A stretch of 64,000 nucleotides of DNA from Euglena gracilis (GCA_039621445.1 CP154956.1:88418482-88482481), one strand, 5' to 3'; shown: positions 47,567-59,513, counted from the first letter of the stretch. Made by a program: numbers and translations. Notes: generated from the letters alone by a model not told the origin.

Positions 47567-48229
47567 GTAAGTCCGAGCACCATGGAAAAGCCTCTCATGG
47601 GGGGTGTTTGCCCTTATCCTGTCCCTCACAGCCTGTATGTGTATGGGTATCGGCTGACTTGGCAGGTGGAGGGGTCGTCTGCGGCAATGTCGCTATTCTG
47701 TGTCCCACCCACAATATGAGAGACCTTTCCTCCGTGTGGCATTTTCTTGCTGCAATGCATTTAACAGCCATCATCCACATCACGTCTATTCAAGCAATGT
47801 GAATGCAAAACACACACACACACACACTCACACAAACAGACAGACACACAGTAAATTTCTCCCACGGTGTCCAGAGAATCGACCAAATCAAAAATGATTT
47901 CTGATTCGTTTCTCATTTTTGTATGTCAATTAACACGCAGCCCTGACTGCGACAGCTGGTGGTGTTCAGCGCCCTATCTTTCGTATATCTCATGCTCTAT
48001 GGGTGTGCGATGATGGGTGCAAAAGCCATTGCACACATTTTAGTGTGAAGTTTCATTCAGCAGACATTTTGATTGTTGTATGCAGAACAATTTATTTTTT
48101 CTGATTTTCTGATATTAATTATTCCACTATATCCATTTGTTATTGTTTTAAGGGTTTAGTGTATTATTTTAAATTGTGTTTTTTTTTGTATTTGTATTTT
48201 TAATGTATTTTTTTATATGCGCTACCCGC

Positions 48230-48350
48230 CGCCCCCGGGCAATTGACGCCCCCGGGCAATTGTCACCCCTGGCTGTGCCGGCCAATTTGTCTCCCCGGGA
48301 AATTGCCACCCACCTCTGTGCTGCCCAATTTCTCCCCCCCCCCCGTTTGC
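48230..48350. repeat. Family C repeat, copy 2
   Basis: It shares GGGCAATTGACGCCCCCGGG, GGCCAATTTGTC and CTCTGTGCTGCCCAATTT with the copies at 17460 and 48926. Confidence 0.75.
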
Positions 48351-48484
48351 AGTATTGCACTACGAACTTTCCCTTCGCCGACGACTCGATTGATCTTCTA
48401 TTTTGCTTGCAACGTGCTGAGAATTTTTGCTTACCAAACGCTCTGCAAAATATCACGACAACACCATTGCTTAACACCTGTCCC

Positions 48485-48815
48485 ACCCCCCCCCTCCAAG
48501 GGGGGGGGTGACTGACTGGTTTTTTCAGAGCGACTGACTGGTTTTTAGCCAAGGATCCGGGGGGGTTCCTACTTACCGCAGGGGTGGGATAGGCCCGAAA
48601 ATGAAAAGTGGCTGGCCCGACGCCGAAGGCGTCGGAACTTTTTTGTATTTTTTTGAGGCTTTTTGGCAAATTTTCATTGCCTCCTACTCGTCATTCAAGA
48701 GTGACCGATCCCCCCCCCCCCCCGGGAGGTAAAGTGACTGACTGTTTTTTTGGGGGGGAAGTGACTGACTGGTTTTTTCAGACTGGAAAGTGACCCCCCC
48801 CCCCCGGCGGTCGCT
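48485..48815. repeat. GTGACTGACTGGTTTTT repeat cluster
   Basis: The word occurs at about 48508, 48531, 48734 and 48757 beside paired C and G runs. A CGACGCCGAAGGCGTCGG hairpin lies at 48619-48636. A related GTGACTGACTGGTTTTCCAG is at 9326. Confidence 0.6.
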
Positions 48816-48925
48816 AAGCAATGGTATGATCAACTATGATCACGACCATAGGTGCATTTTTCCTGCGCACATTTGTGTCTCAGATGGTGTTCTTGGTCAT
48901 TTGGTTTAAATTTGGCTTTCATGGG

Positions 48926-49068
48926 TGGGCAATTGACGCCCCTGGGCAATTGACGCCCCCGGGCAATTGTCACCCCCCCTCTGTGCCGGCCAATTTGTCA
49001 CCCCGGGAAATTGTCACTCCCCCTCCGTGCTGCCCAATTTTTCGCGCGACAATTGCCCAGGGGGGGGA
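48926..49068. repeat. Family C repeat, copy 3
   Basis: Left GGGCAATTGACGCCCC (twice), right GCGCGACAATTGCCCAGGGG. The ends are inverted. It lies immediately left of family D. Confidence 0.75.
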
Positions 49069-49224
49069 AATATATTTACCTCCCCCCCCCCTTGTCGTTG
49101 ACACGGTGTGTCGTTGACACACCCCCCGTGTCAACGACACTTTCCTGGAACATATTTTTTTCTTTTGCATTGGCCACAGTTTCTGACAAATTTCAGCCAG
49201 GACATTTCAGAAATGTGTTGAATC

Positions 49225-49239
49225 TTCTTTCCAGCCATG
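49225..49239 (+). promoter_or_regulatory. Possible trans-splice acceptor next to ATG
   Basis: A pyrimidine tract and AG (ttctttccag) are followed after CC by ATGGCTTCG. In euglenids many mRNAs receive a spliced leader, so an acceptor two bases before an ATG could mark a gene start. It may equally be an internal acceptor. Confidence 0.35.
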
Positions 49240-49334
49240 GCTTCGAATGTCATCCCCATTCGCACCGGCCACAGTGTGGCGGACATGCATTCACGGGGTC
49301 ATTCATTGTTACTGGTGCGGTCGATTTTTTTAAG
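49235..49334 (+). CDS. Unknown gene, exon 1 (MASNVIPIRTGHSVADMHSR)
   Basis: The frame continues GHSLLLVRSIFL and ends in phase 2 at a GTACTG donor (49335). It joins in phase to 49497. SRGHSLLLVRSIF is loosely like SRGVLLVKFFR in the repeat gene. A second frame is open, but phase and the next exon favour this one. Confidence 0.5.
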
Positions 49335-49496
49335 GTACTGTGTCGTTGACACGGCGTGTCGTTGACACACCCCCCGTGTCAACGACACTTTCCTGGAACA
49401 TTGGCGTGTCAACGACAAGGGGGGGGGGAGGTAATGTATTTTATTTATGTTATTTTTGATACAGTTGTGTTTGCCTTTTTTTGTTGCCACGTGCAG

Positions 49497-49620
49497 GTCC
49501 AACTCCAATCACATCGTGATGGACCTCTTCCTCAACGCCTCCGTCGTGTTTGCGGCGCTGCCCCCGCTGCTGGTGGCGGACCACAGCCTCGCCTTCAGCC
49601 GCGTCATGACGGCGTTCCAG
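49497..49620 (+). CDS. Unknown gene, exon 2 (SNSNHIVMDLFLNASVVFAA)
   Basis: Continues LPPLLVADHSLAFSRVMTAF then Q. The acceptor is cgtgcag and the donor is GTGCAG (49621), phase 0 at the end. Strong GC3. No family was recognised. Confidence 0.65.
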
Positions 49621-50345
<725 letters not shown>

Positions 50346-50478
50346 GGGTTTAAAGAAAAATGGCTCTCACAATTCCAGAAGCAGCGGCCGGTGACCGACA
50401 GTGGTCTTGTACTTTATCGCAATGGTTCACAAGATGAATTCTGGCTGGTTCGATCCAGAAGTCTCTTGCGCTTCTCAA
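50346..50478 (+). CDS. Unknown gene, exon 3 (GFKEKWLSQFQKQRPVTDSG)
   Basis: Continues LVLYRNGSQDEFWLVRSRSL then LRFS. The acceptor is atgccacag and the donor is a consensus GTATGT (50479), phase 1. Phase 0 at the start fits exon 2. Confidence 0.6.
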
Positions 50479-50707
50479 GTATGTTCCCCATCAGGATGAT
50501 GTTGAGCTGTCATGAGGTGTTGATATTAATTTCTGAGAGAGTGTCTATCATATTTCAAAATTATGAATGCTAAAGATTTGGAACAGTGAGCCTTCTGAAT
50601 TATCGACACAAAAACGTCAGTTAGCCAGCGTTCAGTTAATCATCGAGAGAGACAATCTGCGCGACACAAAAGCCCAAAAATGGGAGTCTTCTCAAAGTGG
50701 CTTTACT

Positions 50708-51073
50708 CAGGGTTCGATGTAAGGGTGTACGGAGTCTAAGTCGGGGTCCCCCCCCAGTCCCTAGTCCCCTAGTCCTCCTGGTCTGGAGGGGGGCGGGTCC
50801 GGACCAATCCCGGGGGGGTGGGGACCTGGGACCTCCTCCAAAGGTTCCTTCCGGCGTTTTGCGGGGATTTTTTTGGCATTTTTGACAATTTTTTTTTGCA
50901 AAAAAGTGCCCAAAACGGCACATTTGGCCGTTTTGGGGGGTCAGAATTATTTGGCCTGGCGCTTCGTGCTGGGTTGAAAATCGGTCACCTGGACATTCAG
51001 GTGGGGGGTGCCCCCCCTGCTGGAATGGAGGGGGGGTCATACCCACCCCCACCTGCCCTGTTATCAAACCCTG
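50708..51073. mobile_element. hAT-like MITE, copy 3 (old, diverged)
   Basis: Ends CAGGGTTCGATGTAAGG and CCCTGTTATCAAACCCTG. The octamers gctttact and gcctcacc differ at three positions, all transitions. The core AAAGTGCCCAAAACGGCAC and the TGGCGCTTCGTGCTGG hairpin survive in decayed form. It lies in the canonical intron 50479-51136. Confidence 0.85.
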
Positions 51074-51136
51074 GCCTCACCCCCCCCCTGAGACAACGTT
51101 GGCATATCGTCCCCCACTGACAATGTCGTTACACAG

Positions 51137-51303
51137 GTGATGGGCATGGTGATGCAGCAGCTCTTCCCTCCCTGGGGACGATTGCGAGCGGCTTTGCACC
51201 TTGCCTTAATTTTTCTGTGCGCCGTGGGACATGCCAATTTTATTGTCATATTATTATTAGATTATTATTGATTATTCCCAAAAAGCCACCCATAATTGGC
51301 GAA
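51137..51303 (+). CDS. Unknown gene, exon 4 (DGHGDAAALPSLGTIASGFA)
   Basis: Two lead nucleotides complete the codon from exon 3. It continues PCLNFSVRRGTCQFYCHIII and RLLLIIPKKPPIIGE to a GTAAGG donor (51304), phase 0. An alternative frame reads VMGMVMQQLFPPWGRLRAAL, but it ends in a stop and breaks phase. Confidence 0.5.
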
Positions 51304-51967
51304 GTAAGGACATCTTTTCTGATGCGCAGACACAGAAGGGAGGACAGGTTCATTTCGAGTTTGGACAGTAGTCACCCAGCTGGTCGACAGCGTTGAACCA
51401 AACAACTTTTTTTTCCCTGTCATATTGTGTCCTTCACCACTCCTCCCCCCCTGTAAACCCCCCAAATATACAGCCCCCCGGCCTTTGCATTTGGATGGGT
51501 TCAAGACCCTCAGGGGGGGACTATATATTTGGTGGGGGGGGTTATATTTTGGGGGGAAGTCAAATTTTTTGTGGTGGCCTCTATGACCTTCTGCAGCCTT
51601 CAGTTGTGGCCAAAATTATATGTCAAACCTTCGTTGTGTACCTCCTATTTCCCCCCAAAATGTGCAATTCTTATACAATTGGAGTACCCTGGTGAAAAAA
51701 GAATGTTGTATGCGCCCAAAAGTATTCATATTTTTTCCCTGAATGGCACCATCGCTTGGCTCCGTATCGGGGGTTTTGCAGCCATGGTCTGCCCTTGCTT
51801 CGTTGCTGGTTTGTTTTCGAGATTTCTTTTTAACTTCAAATTTGCCGAAATTCGGGGGTTTTGTGTTTTTTTTCCCCGTGTCTCATTCCGGACAACATAG
51901 TCCCCACCTCCCCCCCTGTCGCCTCCGGTCCCCGTCCCTCTTCCCGCCCACCGCGGCCCACACCCAG

Positions 51968-52081
51968 TTCCTGCTGCAGACCAACCCGTACTTCGCTGCC
52001 CTGGTGGAAGTCCTGCTCGTGGTGGGCCTCGCGCTGCCGTTCTCGCTGGACGACCCCGCCACCGCGGCCGCTGAATGGTTG
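51968..52081 (+). CDS. Unknown gene, exon 5 (FLLQTNPYFAALVEVLLVVG)
   Basis: Continues LALPFSLDDPATAAAEWL. The acceptor is cacacccag, phase 0 as required. The donor is GTGGGG (52082); without splicing the frame ends VGLCPAHPLEEKG at a TGA, so this may be the last exon. VEVLLVVGLALPF is hydrophobic. Confidence 0.55.
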
Positions 52082-53879
52082 GTGGGGCTGTGCCCGGCTC
52101 ACCCCCTGGAGGAGAAGGGGTGACTGAACAGCGTTTCTTTTTCTGGAGATTGATTAGCAAGGGGTTAAAAAAAGAAGCCTGCTCTCGGCCCCCTGGGGGC
52201 CCCGCAATCGTTGGCCCCGGAGCCCTTGCCTGAGGCACCCCCCATCGCCTGTGGTGCGACGTCGGGCCTGTCCGGGCCGCCCATTTCGGTTGCAATTACA
52301 TGGCATTCCCTCGGTGAACTCGGAACGGTGCCAACCATCGCGGTTTGTTCATATTCAATTTCATTAGCCAAGCCCGATCGCCAGGGAGAGGTCTCGGCAG
52401 GAAACGCACACGACTCACCCGGACCCCCCAGGTTAATTAATTTTTGGGTTTTTAGGCGGTGCCTTAAAAATAAGGCCATCACTCACCTTTCCTCTTGGCT
52501 CCTGCATTTGCGCCCGCTGACCTGTCCCCCAAGGACATTTTCCAAGCGCCAAAGTTGTCAAATTTATGTTTTTTTTTTGAACGTTGGTCAGTTGGGACGT
52601 TTTTCGCCGTGTTCTGCTAACCCGTGTGTCAGCCATCCTCGGATCCAGGCTGCTGGGTTGGATGGGGTGGGCTGCCCGCCAAAGTAAGCTGCGCTGGGCG
52701 TGGGCTGCCCCCATGCCTGTGTCGCTGATCCCATCACATGGCTAGACAAATACCTCTGTGCTGTTAGCATTCAGGTGCTGCAGGACCCATTTTTTTTTTC
52801 AACCTCGTTTTGGACGTCAATAGCAAGTCCATCCGTAGCCCCAAGACAACGTGTTGTTGACCCCCCCCCCGTGCCAATGGTACTCTTCCAGGAAAATCCC
52901 TGGCATTTTGAGGTATTGTGCTTTTGACAAGGTTCACCGTTGGCGGCAAACCCCATGTCAACGTCGCATCCTTGAAGGATTCTTAAATTATCCGGATCCC
53001 CTGGGTCGGACCTCTCTCCAACGTTTTCACGACCAATGTGTGGCCGCAAGGCCCAGAAGGCTTTTTTGAAAAAATTGGCCACATTTGACGGATTTTGAGG
53101 CATTTCACCAGAAAATTTTGCTTAACTTTGGAATCAATCTTACCAAAATATAATCAAATACATCAAAGTGGTTTGCACAATGAAAAAAAAAGCCCAGAAA
53201 AGGTGAATATATTCATAAGTCCTCTCCATAAAAGTGCTCATTCTAAGCGAGCTCTTTAAGGACTTACATGCAACCGTTCTTTTGCGTTTATAGCTGGGCT
53301 TTGATCGCGCAGGAAACAGATGCGAAACACATCCTCCAATCAAAACACCACAGGGATGAGAGGCCAATATCTGGGATGGATTTGAGGGCAATATGGAAAG
53401 ATTCATTCTACAGTTGTGCGGAACAACCCCCACCCATTAATTCACCCCCCAACCAAACCTTGACTTAAAATGCAAAACGTCAAACAACTGATGTTTGTCC
53501 GTTGTTTTATGAGACCGAGCATCATCAAAAATGCCATTCTTGACCAAATTTGCCGAGAATTGCCACGTTGGAGGGCTTTGGGGGTCATTTGGGGGGCTCG
53601 GATTCACCAACAATTTCTTGACACACAACATACCCCTTTTGTTCGATTTTTTTTCGACTTTTTTGACCCAGAAATGACCCGAAATGCATGGGTTTCGCCC
53701 AAAACGAGGCGCCGGGGGGGGTCGCTCATTTTCGGCTCAAAGACAATTTTTCTGGGTCCGGGAGGCCAAAAAACATCGTTTCGGGCAAAATTTCGATTTT
53801 TTTGACTTTTGACCCAAAAGTGGCCTACAACGGCTGAGCCAAAACAGGCCAAAGCTGTACAAAATGGACCAAATTGACC
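52082..53879. other. No firm gene
   Basis: A CAGG-type right end TTAAAAAAAGAAGCCTG lies at 52162-52178 and a possible exon DPITWLDKYLCAVSIQ at 52727-52772 before GTGCTG. A family D fragment lies at 52845-52915. The rest is AT-rich. Confidence 0.3.
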
Positions 53880-54415
53880 GAAAAATGACCGTAACTCGGG
53901 CTAGGCGAAGGGAGTTGCGGGCTAATCAAAGTCCCCTCGGATAGGGCATTTTAAGGGCTTCAATTTAGGTCTCAGGACATTTCTTTTGACTCCCCACCAT
54001 TTTCAGAATGAGAATTTTTTTAAAAAAATGGTTTTTTGACCCCCCAAAAAAGGGCCAAGTCACTGGCCTGCCGTTATGTTTTGTATTATTTCATGTTTCA
54101 GGCCAGGAGGTGGGTTGCGGAAATCAAAATATTATTAGACAGAGCATTGTAAGGGCTTCAGTTTAACATCTGGACATTTCCTTTGATTTTGCTTCATTTC
54201 CGAGATATTTTGGAAACATCGATTTTTTGACCTCGAAAACAGCCCATACTGGCCCCTGAAATGGGTCCAAATTGGCCCAAAAAATGGCCGTAACTCGGGC
54301 TACACGAAGAGTTGGGGGAAAGTAAAGCATGGTTGGATAGGGCATTCCAAGGGGTTTTTGCTCTGCAGACATTTTCTTTGATTTTGCTTCATTGTCAAGA
54401 TATTTTGGAATCACT
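53880..54415. repeat. Diverged tandem repeat, period about 200 bp, three units
   Basis: GGCCGTAACTCGGGCTA.(G/A)CGAAG recurs at 53888 and 54285. GATAGGGCATT..AAGGG at 53938 and 54338 and GACAGAGCATTGTAAGGG at 54139 align. GATTTTGCTTCATT..GAGATATTTTGGAA recurs at 54183 and 54378. The units are clearly related but differ by indels. Confidence 0.7.
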
Positions 54416-54565
54416 GGGGGGGGGGTAGGCAGCAGGGCATTTTTGAATCCCCGGGGGAAAGGTTTTTGGGTGGATAGTGCTATTCCCCCCCCCCCGGCGC
54501 CGAAGGCCCTGGGGGTAAATGCTCATTTTCAAGGCAAAATTGGCTTCGTCCGGAGGCATCGGGAC

Positions 54566-54986
54566 CAGGGTTCGATATAAGGAGGGCGTACATGGTTTAG
54601 GTGGGGGGGGTGGCCCCCCCCCCCCCCCCCCCCCCTCCTGGCCCGCAGGGGGGGTCCGGACCACCCCCCCCCACCTGCAAGGGGGGTCCGGACCGACCCT
54701 CGGGGGCAAAAATTGACCCCCCCAAAAAGGGTCAATTTTTTCCTCCGGCGCTTCGCGCCGAAAATTTTTTGCATTTTTGGCACATTTTTGCCCAAAAAGT
54801 GCCCAAAATGGCACTTTTGGTCGTTTTGGGGGGTCAAAAATTTTCGGCCCGGCGCGAAAATTCGGCCACCCTGACCGCGCACCTGTTTAGGTGGGGGGGG
54901 GTGGACCCCCCCCACCCCCCCCCTCCTGGCCCGCAGGGGGGGGGGTCCGGACCCCCCCCCCCCACCTGTCCTTATATCGAACCCTG
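54566..54986. mobile_element. hAT-like MITE, copy 4, perfect TSD
   Basis: Ends CAGGGTTCGATATAAGGA and its exact complement, with atcgggac duplicated at 54558-54565 and 54987-54994. Nearly identical to copy 1 apart from run lengths and loss of part of the second GGCGC hairpin, so the family moved recently. Confidence 0.95.
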
Positions 54987-55081
54987 ATCGGGACCCAGAA
55001 CCGACCCCCCCCCCAAGGGTATGTGACTGTTGTAGGCAGGCACCCCATAGCACAAGGCTCCAAGAGGAGTTGGTTAAAAAA

Positions 55082-55360
55082 GGGTAGCCATAATCTACAT
55101 GCCCCCGGGGGGGGGTATGTAGATTATCCAGGGGGTCAAAATAGTTTTTTTGCGTTAATGATGGAATAGGGTTAGGTGCGCGACTTAGGGTTATGGTTAG
55201 GCCTAACTTATAGACGGGTGTTCGGTGCACAAGTTAGGCCTAACCCTAAGCCTAAGTCGCGCACCTAACCCTATTCCATCATTAACGCAAAAAAAAAATG
55301 CCCACCCCCCTGGACACACTACATGCCCCCCCGGGGGGGGGCATGTAGATTATGGCTGCC
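55082..55360. mobile_element. Foldback palindrome FB2 (279 bp)
   Basis: Ends GGGTAGCCATAATCTACATG and CATGTAGATTATGGCTGCC, each followed inward by a C-run/G-run sub-hairpin with ATGTAGATTAT arms. Inner arms carry AATAGGGTTAGGTGCGCGAC and GCGCACCTAACCCTATTCC. Flanked by AAAAAA on both sides. It shares the arm motif and architecture with FB1. Confidence 0.92.
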
Positions 55361-55407
55361 AAAAAAGCCGCATTGATAGCATGGATAATGCTTAATAAAT
55401 TATTGTT

Positions 55408-55446
55408 ACTATTATTATTATTGTTGTTGTTGTTGTTGTTGGTATT

Positions 55447-55482
<36 letters not shown>
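55408..55482. repeat. (TTG)n array
   Basis: TTG units with one GGTATTA break. Poly-Asn and poly-Leu frames are artefacts. Confidence 0.95.
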
Positions 55483-55946
55483 ATCTTCCAGATCACCCCT
55501 GAACAGTGCTGAACAGCCTGCCGCCCACGCCTGGAAAGCATGCCCCACAGAATTGTTTCCCAGCTGGCGGCCCCCTGAGCCCGTTATTTTCCCTGTCTGC
55601 CTTTCCTGCCTGTCTTTGACCTTGGCCACAGACCTCTCCATTCGTGCCTCCTCTGCGCTGGCCTCTGTTCCGTTTCTGGGAGGACTCCAACCAATATTCG
55701 GCATGTCTGTTTTAAAATAGGTGGCAGGCTGCAGGATTCCTGTCGCTGTTTCCTGACGCGCAACATGCATTTATGGGCTCAGCCTGCGGAACTCCATTCT
55801 TGTGGATATGGATTTTGTTAACCGCTGTTCTTTTGCTTGCGATCACAGCATGGAATTCAGATTGTCTGGAATTTGCGTTTTATAGTAACAATTGTAAAGA
55901 ATCATCAGTTAAATAATTATTAATAGCCAATTATTCATTCATTCAT

Positions 55947-56037
<91 letters not shown>

Positions 56038-57291
56038 TTGTTTATAGTTCACAGTTAAATAATGAGAGAATCTGGCTGGGGGGGTTGACGTTTTGTGATG
56101 GGAACACGCCTGGCCGTGTGTTGGGAGCTCCGGCCCCACCTCCCCTGTGCTGCAGACGTTTTCGCTGGAGCGCCAATTCCTAACCGTCGGTTGGCTCTGA
56201 CCAGGCACTGACGGCCAACGTTGGGTTGGGGGGGGGGGGTCCTGGATCAGTGGATTTGGGTTGGCTGAGGCTCCGTGATGCCTCCGCGGAGCCTAGTTAT
56301 TTGAACGTTCATGCAACCCCCTAGCTGGAGAGGCGGGGTTTCATTTTTGCGATAGAGCCGGCGGGAATTTTATTTTTATTGTTTATTGGGGTTAGGGTTA
56401 TTTATTTTTTTTCCATTTCATTTTATTTACTATTTATTTATTTATGTATTATTTATTAATTTCTTATTTTTCAGGCTGAAAATTTAAAAAAAAATTCAAG
56501 GTTTTTTAATATTTTCATACGCCTTAAAAGAAGCCCACCGACGGGGGTTTCAAAAAGCGTTGGGTTGGATACGTTGGGTTCGGTGCCTTGCAACGACTCC
56601 GGCCTTGGTCTCTCCTTGAGCCGCGGCCTTGAACACATCACATCCCCCCTCCCAACCGTGGTGGTCCTTAAAATGGTGTGCACGGTTAAATTGGGTGGGC
56701 TGTTTCTTGTGTGATCCACCAAGGTTCTCATTATCGTTATTTTTTCTTTTGCATTTTCATCATCATTATCGTTGTTGCTCATTCTATTCTGTCCTGTTGC
56801 CAATAGGGTTAAATTCAACGGCACTCATCGCACCAGGAAAGTGAACTGAACTAATTTCACAATTTTCCTCATGCACTGTTTGGGTGAGACTAACAGTTTA
56901 ACGGTGGATGCATTCTCTTGACTCAAATTTAAAAAAAATATACTTGGAATTATTTTGTCAGTCATGATGCTGGAAAAAGAACGGAAGAGCTAAAATGACC
57001 TCCTCGGTAAGATTGAGAAAGGAACAGCGGAAATTATTTTGCAGAAACTGCTGCTGTCTTATTATTTGGCAACGAGGCACAACGTGATGTGGCACAGCCA
57101 TAACAACATGGTATGTGATAATTTTATGACTGGTCTCCCCAAAGTTTTCCCTTTGATAAAGAAGCTCTCCTGAACAATGACAATGAAAAATGCTGAAAGT
57201 CGACAGCCTAAGCTATGATTTTCCGGGTTCATTTAAGCTGTTTTGTATACGTCGCTCCAGAATGGCCGCCTTTGCTGTTGAATTGCTCGAG
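55483..57291. other. No firm gene
   Basis: A TTTA array lies at 55940-56040. GC-rich open frames at 55490-55715 lack clear splice support. The rest is AT-rich. Confidence 0.3.
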
Positions 57292-58032
57292 TGCTTTTGC
57301 CCAACCGGTCTCTTGTGCCAGCGAAGTCTATCGTCCCAGCCAGGCTTCGTTTAAGAACCCGGGGTTCCCCCCCCCCCAGAGTGTCACGGGACCCCCGGGG
57401 GACCCCCCAAAAGTTCGCCCCTGGCCCGTTGGGGCAGTTGCCGACCAGGTGATTTCTTAAGCCAGAGGGGACCCCATCCCCGAGGGGGGTAGGCAGCTCA
57501 AATCAGCAGACCAAATCAGGGCTGGGAGCCCCCCCCCGGGGAGTCAAGTGAAATAACGTCAGTGAAATAAAGTTGGGTCCAGCCCGGCCGAAGGCTGGGC
57601 CAGCAAGCCGAAGCCCGGGCCATCGACCCAGCCAGCACAGCCCCCTCCAGCCCCGGTTCCCCCCTATCCCCCCGGGGGGGGTCCGGCCAGCAGCTCGTTT
57701 CCAGCCAGCAGCCTTTTTCCCAGCCGGAGGCTGGAACCCCCCTGGGTCTTTAAGAAATCCCCTGTTGGCGACTCGTTGGTAACTTGGCCGTTGGGGCCAA
57801 CATGGTCCCCCCGAAGTTGCCCCCCCCCCCCCGGCCTGTTGGTTGGGGCCAACGTCAGTCAGACCAATGAGCTGGGGGGGGGGGGGGACCCTCGGGGTGA
57901 AGCTGGCCCGGACCGACCCACGTCGTCCCTGGGGTGTTCAAAAGAGGCCTGGCCCCAGCCCGCCTGTTGTGCATAGAAGCGCTTGCGATGTGTGGCCTCC
58001 CTCATTTCCTCAACACTGCTGGCGCCGCAGCC
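57292..58032 (+). CDS. Exon split by a nested CAGG insert (611 bp)
   Basis: The frame reads LLPNRSLVPAKSIVPARLLC across the insertion point, then IEALAMCGLPHFLNTAGAAA to a GTGTAC donor (58033). The left acceptor is ctcgag (57290-57291), which is weak. The frame works only with the 57341-57951 insert and one octamer removed. Confidence 0.5.
57341..57951. mobile_element. CAGG..CCTG insert containing another insert
   Basis: Left CAGGCTTCGTTTAAGAACCC, right GGGGTGTTCAAAAGAGGCCTG. The octamers gtcccagc and gccccagc agree at 7 of 8. A second complete CAGG..CCTG element sits inside at 57446-57764. Confidence 0.85.
57446..57764. mobile_element. Nested CAGG..CCTG insert, family I (319 bp)
   Basis: Left CAGGTGATTTCTTAAGCCAG, right GGGTCTTTAAGAAATCCCCTG. 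The octamers ttgccgac and ttggcgac agree at 7 of 8. It contains the GTCC.GCCAGCAGCTCGTTTC module seen at 44687. Confidence 0.88.
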
Positions 58033-58159
58033 GTGTACTTGTGTAACCGTGCTCCCCCTCTTCCTGTCGCACTGACCGCTTCCGGACACACCTGTTTGTA
58101 TGTGTTGGTTTTTTTTTTCAGTGCTGTTTTGCTTCTCCGCAAATTATACACATGTCTTA

Positions 58160-58285
58160 ATATATTAATAACATAATTATAATTATTAATTATAATTGTG
58201 TTAATAATTATACACATGTCTTAATTATAACATAATTATAATTATTAATTATAATTGTATTAATAATTACACACATGTCGCAACA
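58160..58285. repeat. Two-copy 59-bp AT-rich tandem
   Basis: TTAATAATTATACACATGTC then TTAAT..AACATAATTATAATTATTAATTATAATTGT occurs twice, with a third partial copy. Confidence 0.85.
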
Positions 58286-58874
58286 AAGCTTACCGCGATG
58301 GCTGACAATAATGAGTATTTTGCACCGCTGTTTTTCTCATTTTTGTTTTCAGTGATTGTGGCAAAGCCCACCGAGCGTTGAGTTTCCCGTGTTGGGCTTC
58401 GCAAACACCAAATCTTGTCCTCGACAGTTGGTTTCCCAGCCTGCCCGGCACTGCTTGGGGGAAAGTGTGCACGAACCTCAAGTTCATGGCCTCAACAAAA
58501 AAAAGGTAAACTAAAACTAGTCAGTGAGTGGCCTTTTTTTTTTTGATTTCAAGTTTTCACACTGGTGGAGAAACGCCACTGTTTCCTCAACCCCGCTCCA
58601 ATGCTGAATGTCACAACCTGGCTGGATTTGACCCCGCCCCTGGTGCAAGATTCAATCTTAGGAGGGTGTACGGGGTTCATGTGGAGGGGCTGACCTCCGC
58701 AATGTTAACTGCTGGGTGCCGAAGGATACTCGTTGTACCTGGACTGTCGAAGTCCGTGGTAGCTGATGAAGCTCTCCGATGAAGCTCTGCTCAAGTCGTC
58801 CAAGGTTGCCATTCGTTTGCTGGTTTGTAATTTTTTTTGTTCATTTGATCATTTTTTTTCTGTTTTGAGATGGC

Positions 58875-59513
58875 CCGTGGTGTGCACAGACACCGTCTGG
58901 TGTCCCAACAGCCTCTTGCCCCTTCCCCTCCTCAACCATGGGTGCAAACAACACTGTGGAGGCCGTGCGGACACCGCAGAGCCAGATCAGGCTTCTGCTT
59001 AAGGGTTCGCAGTGCCCCCGGAGGGGGGGTCTCGGAGGTTGCAGGTCAGGGGTTGGCCCCCCCTCCTGGTCGGAGGTTGTAGGAACCACTGGTCGGTGGG
59101 CAAGGGGGGGATAGTCCAAAATTGGCAGGCAGAAATCCTCGGGGACCCCCAGGGGTCAGCTTGCAAGGCTAATTAGTAGCAGATTATTTCTCAGTGACTG
59201 GCGCACAGCGCCAGAGATTGCATGGCCCCAAAACCTGCCAAACACGCCCATGTTTGACAATATTTGGGTTTTCTAGAACAGATTCAGGCAGCAAAAAGGA
59301 CATCAAAAGTCACCTCGGTGCGCAAGCGCAGCACCAGTTCCAGTCAGGGCCGACCCCCGGGACCCCCCCCCCCACCCCCATGGTGGGTGTCCCTAGTGGC
59401 TTGTTTCCAGTGGCCAGTCAAATGACCAGTGGATTCCCTGGCTGTCTTCAAGAAAAAGCCCGAGCCAGACCGCCCGCGGTCCCGGCCCAGCCCCCGAGAC
59501 TGTGCCCATGCCC
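58875..59513 (+). CDS. Candidate exon split by a 475-bp insert
   Basis: All three + frames are open across the joined sequence (about 160 nt), so the frame is undecided. One reads MGANNTVEAVRTPQSQ then TARGPGPAPETVPMP. The right end is a consensus donor GTAAGA (59514). The left acceptor is near 58868. Confidence 0.35.
58988..59462. mobile_element. CAGG insert, family H (475 bp)
   Basis: Left CAGGCTTCTGCTTAAGGG, right GTCTTCAAGAAAAAGCCCG. The octamers agccagat and agccagac agree at 7 of 8. The body holds CAGTGACTGGCGCACAGCGC then CAG, the family hairpin position. Confidence 0.8.

Larger units (their letters stand above)
49079..49434. mobile_element. Family D element flanking the first exon of the 49-kb gene
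   Basis: The block TGTCGTTGACACGG.GTGTCG then TTGACACACCCCCCGTGTCA occurs at 49093-49150 and again at 49340-49399. The outer ends CCTCCCCCCCCCCTTGTCGTTGACAC and GTGTCAACGACAAGGGGGG..AGG are inverted. The exon 49235-49334 lies between the two blocks. Fragments of the family are at 52850 and 62460-62508. Confidence 0.7.

Noticed and set aside
55168-55275. TAGGGTTAGG and CCCTAACCC words suggesting telomeric repeat
   Set aside because: They are part of the foldback arms, with no TTAGGG array.
56380-56470. GGGGTTAGGGTTATTTATTT as possible satellite
   Set aside because: Too short and not repeated.
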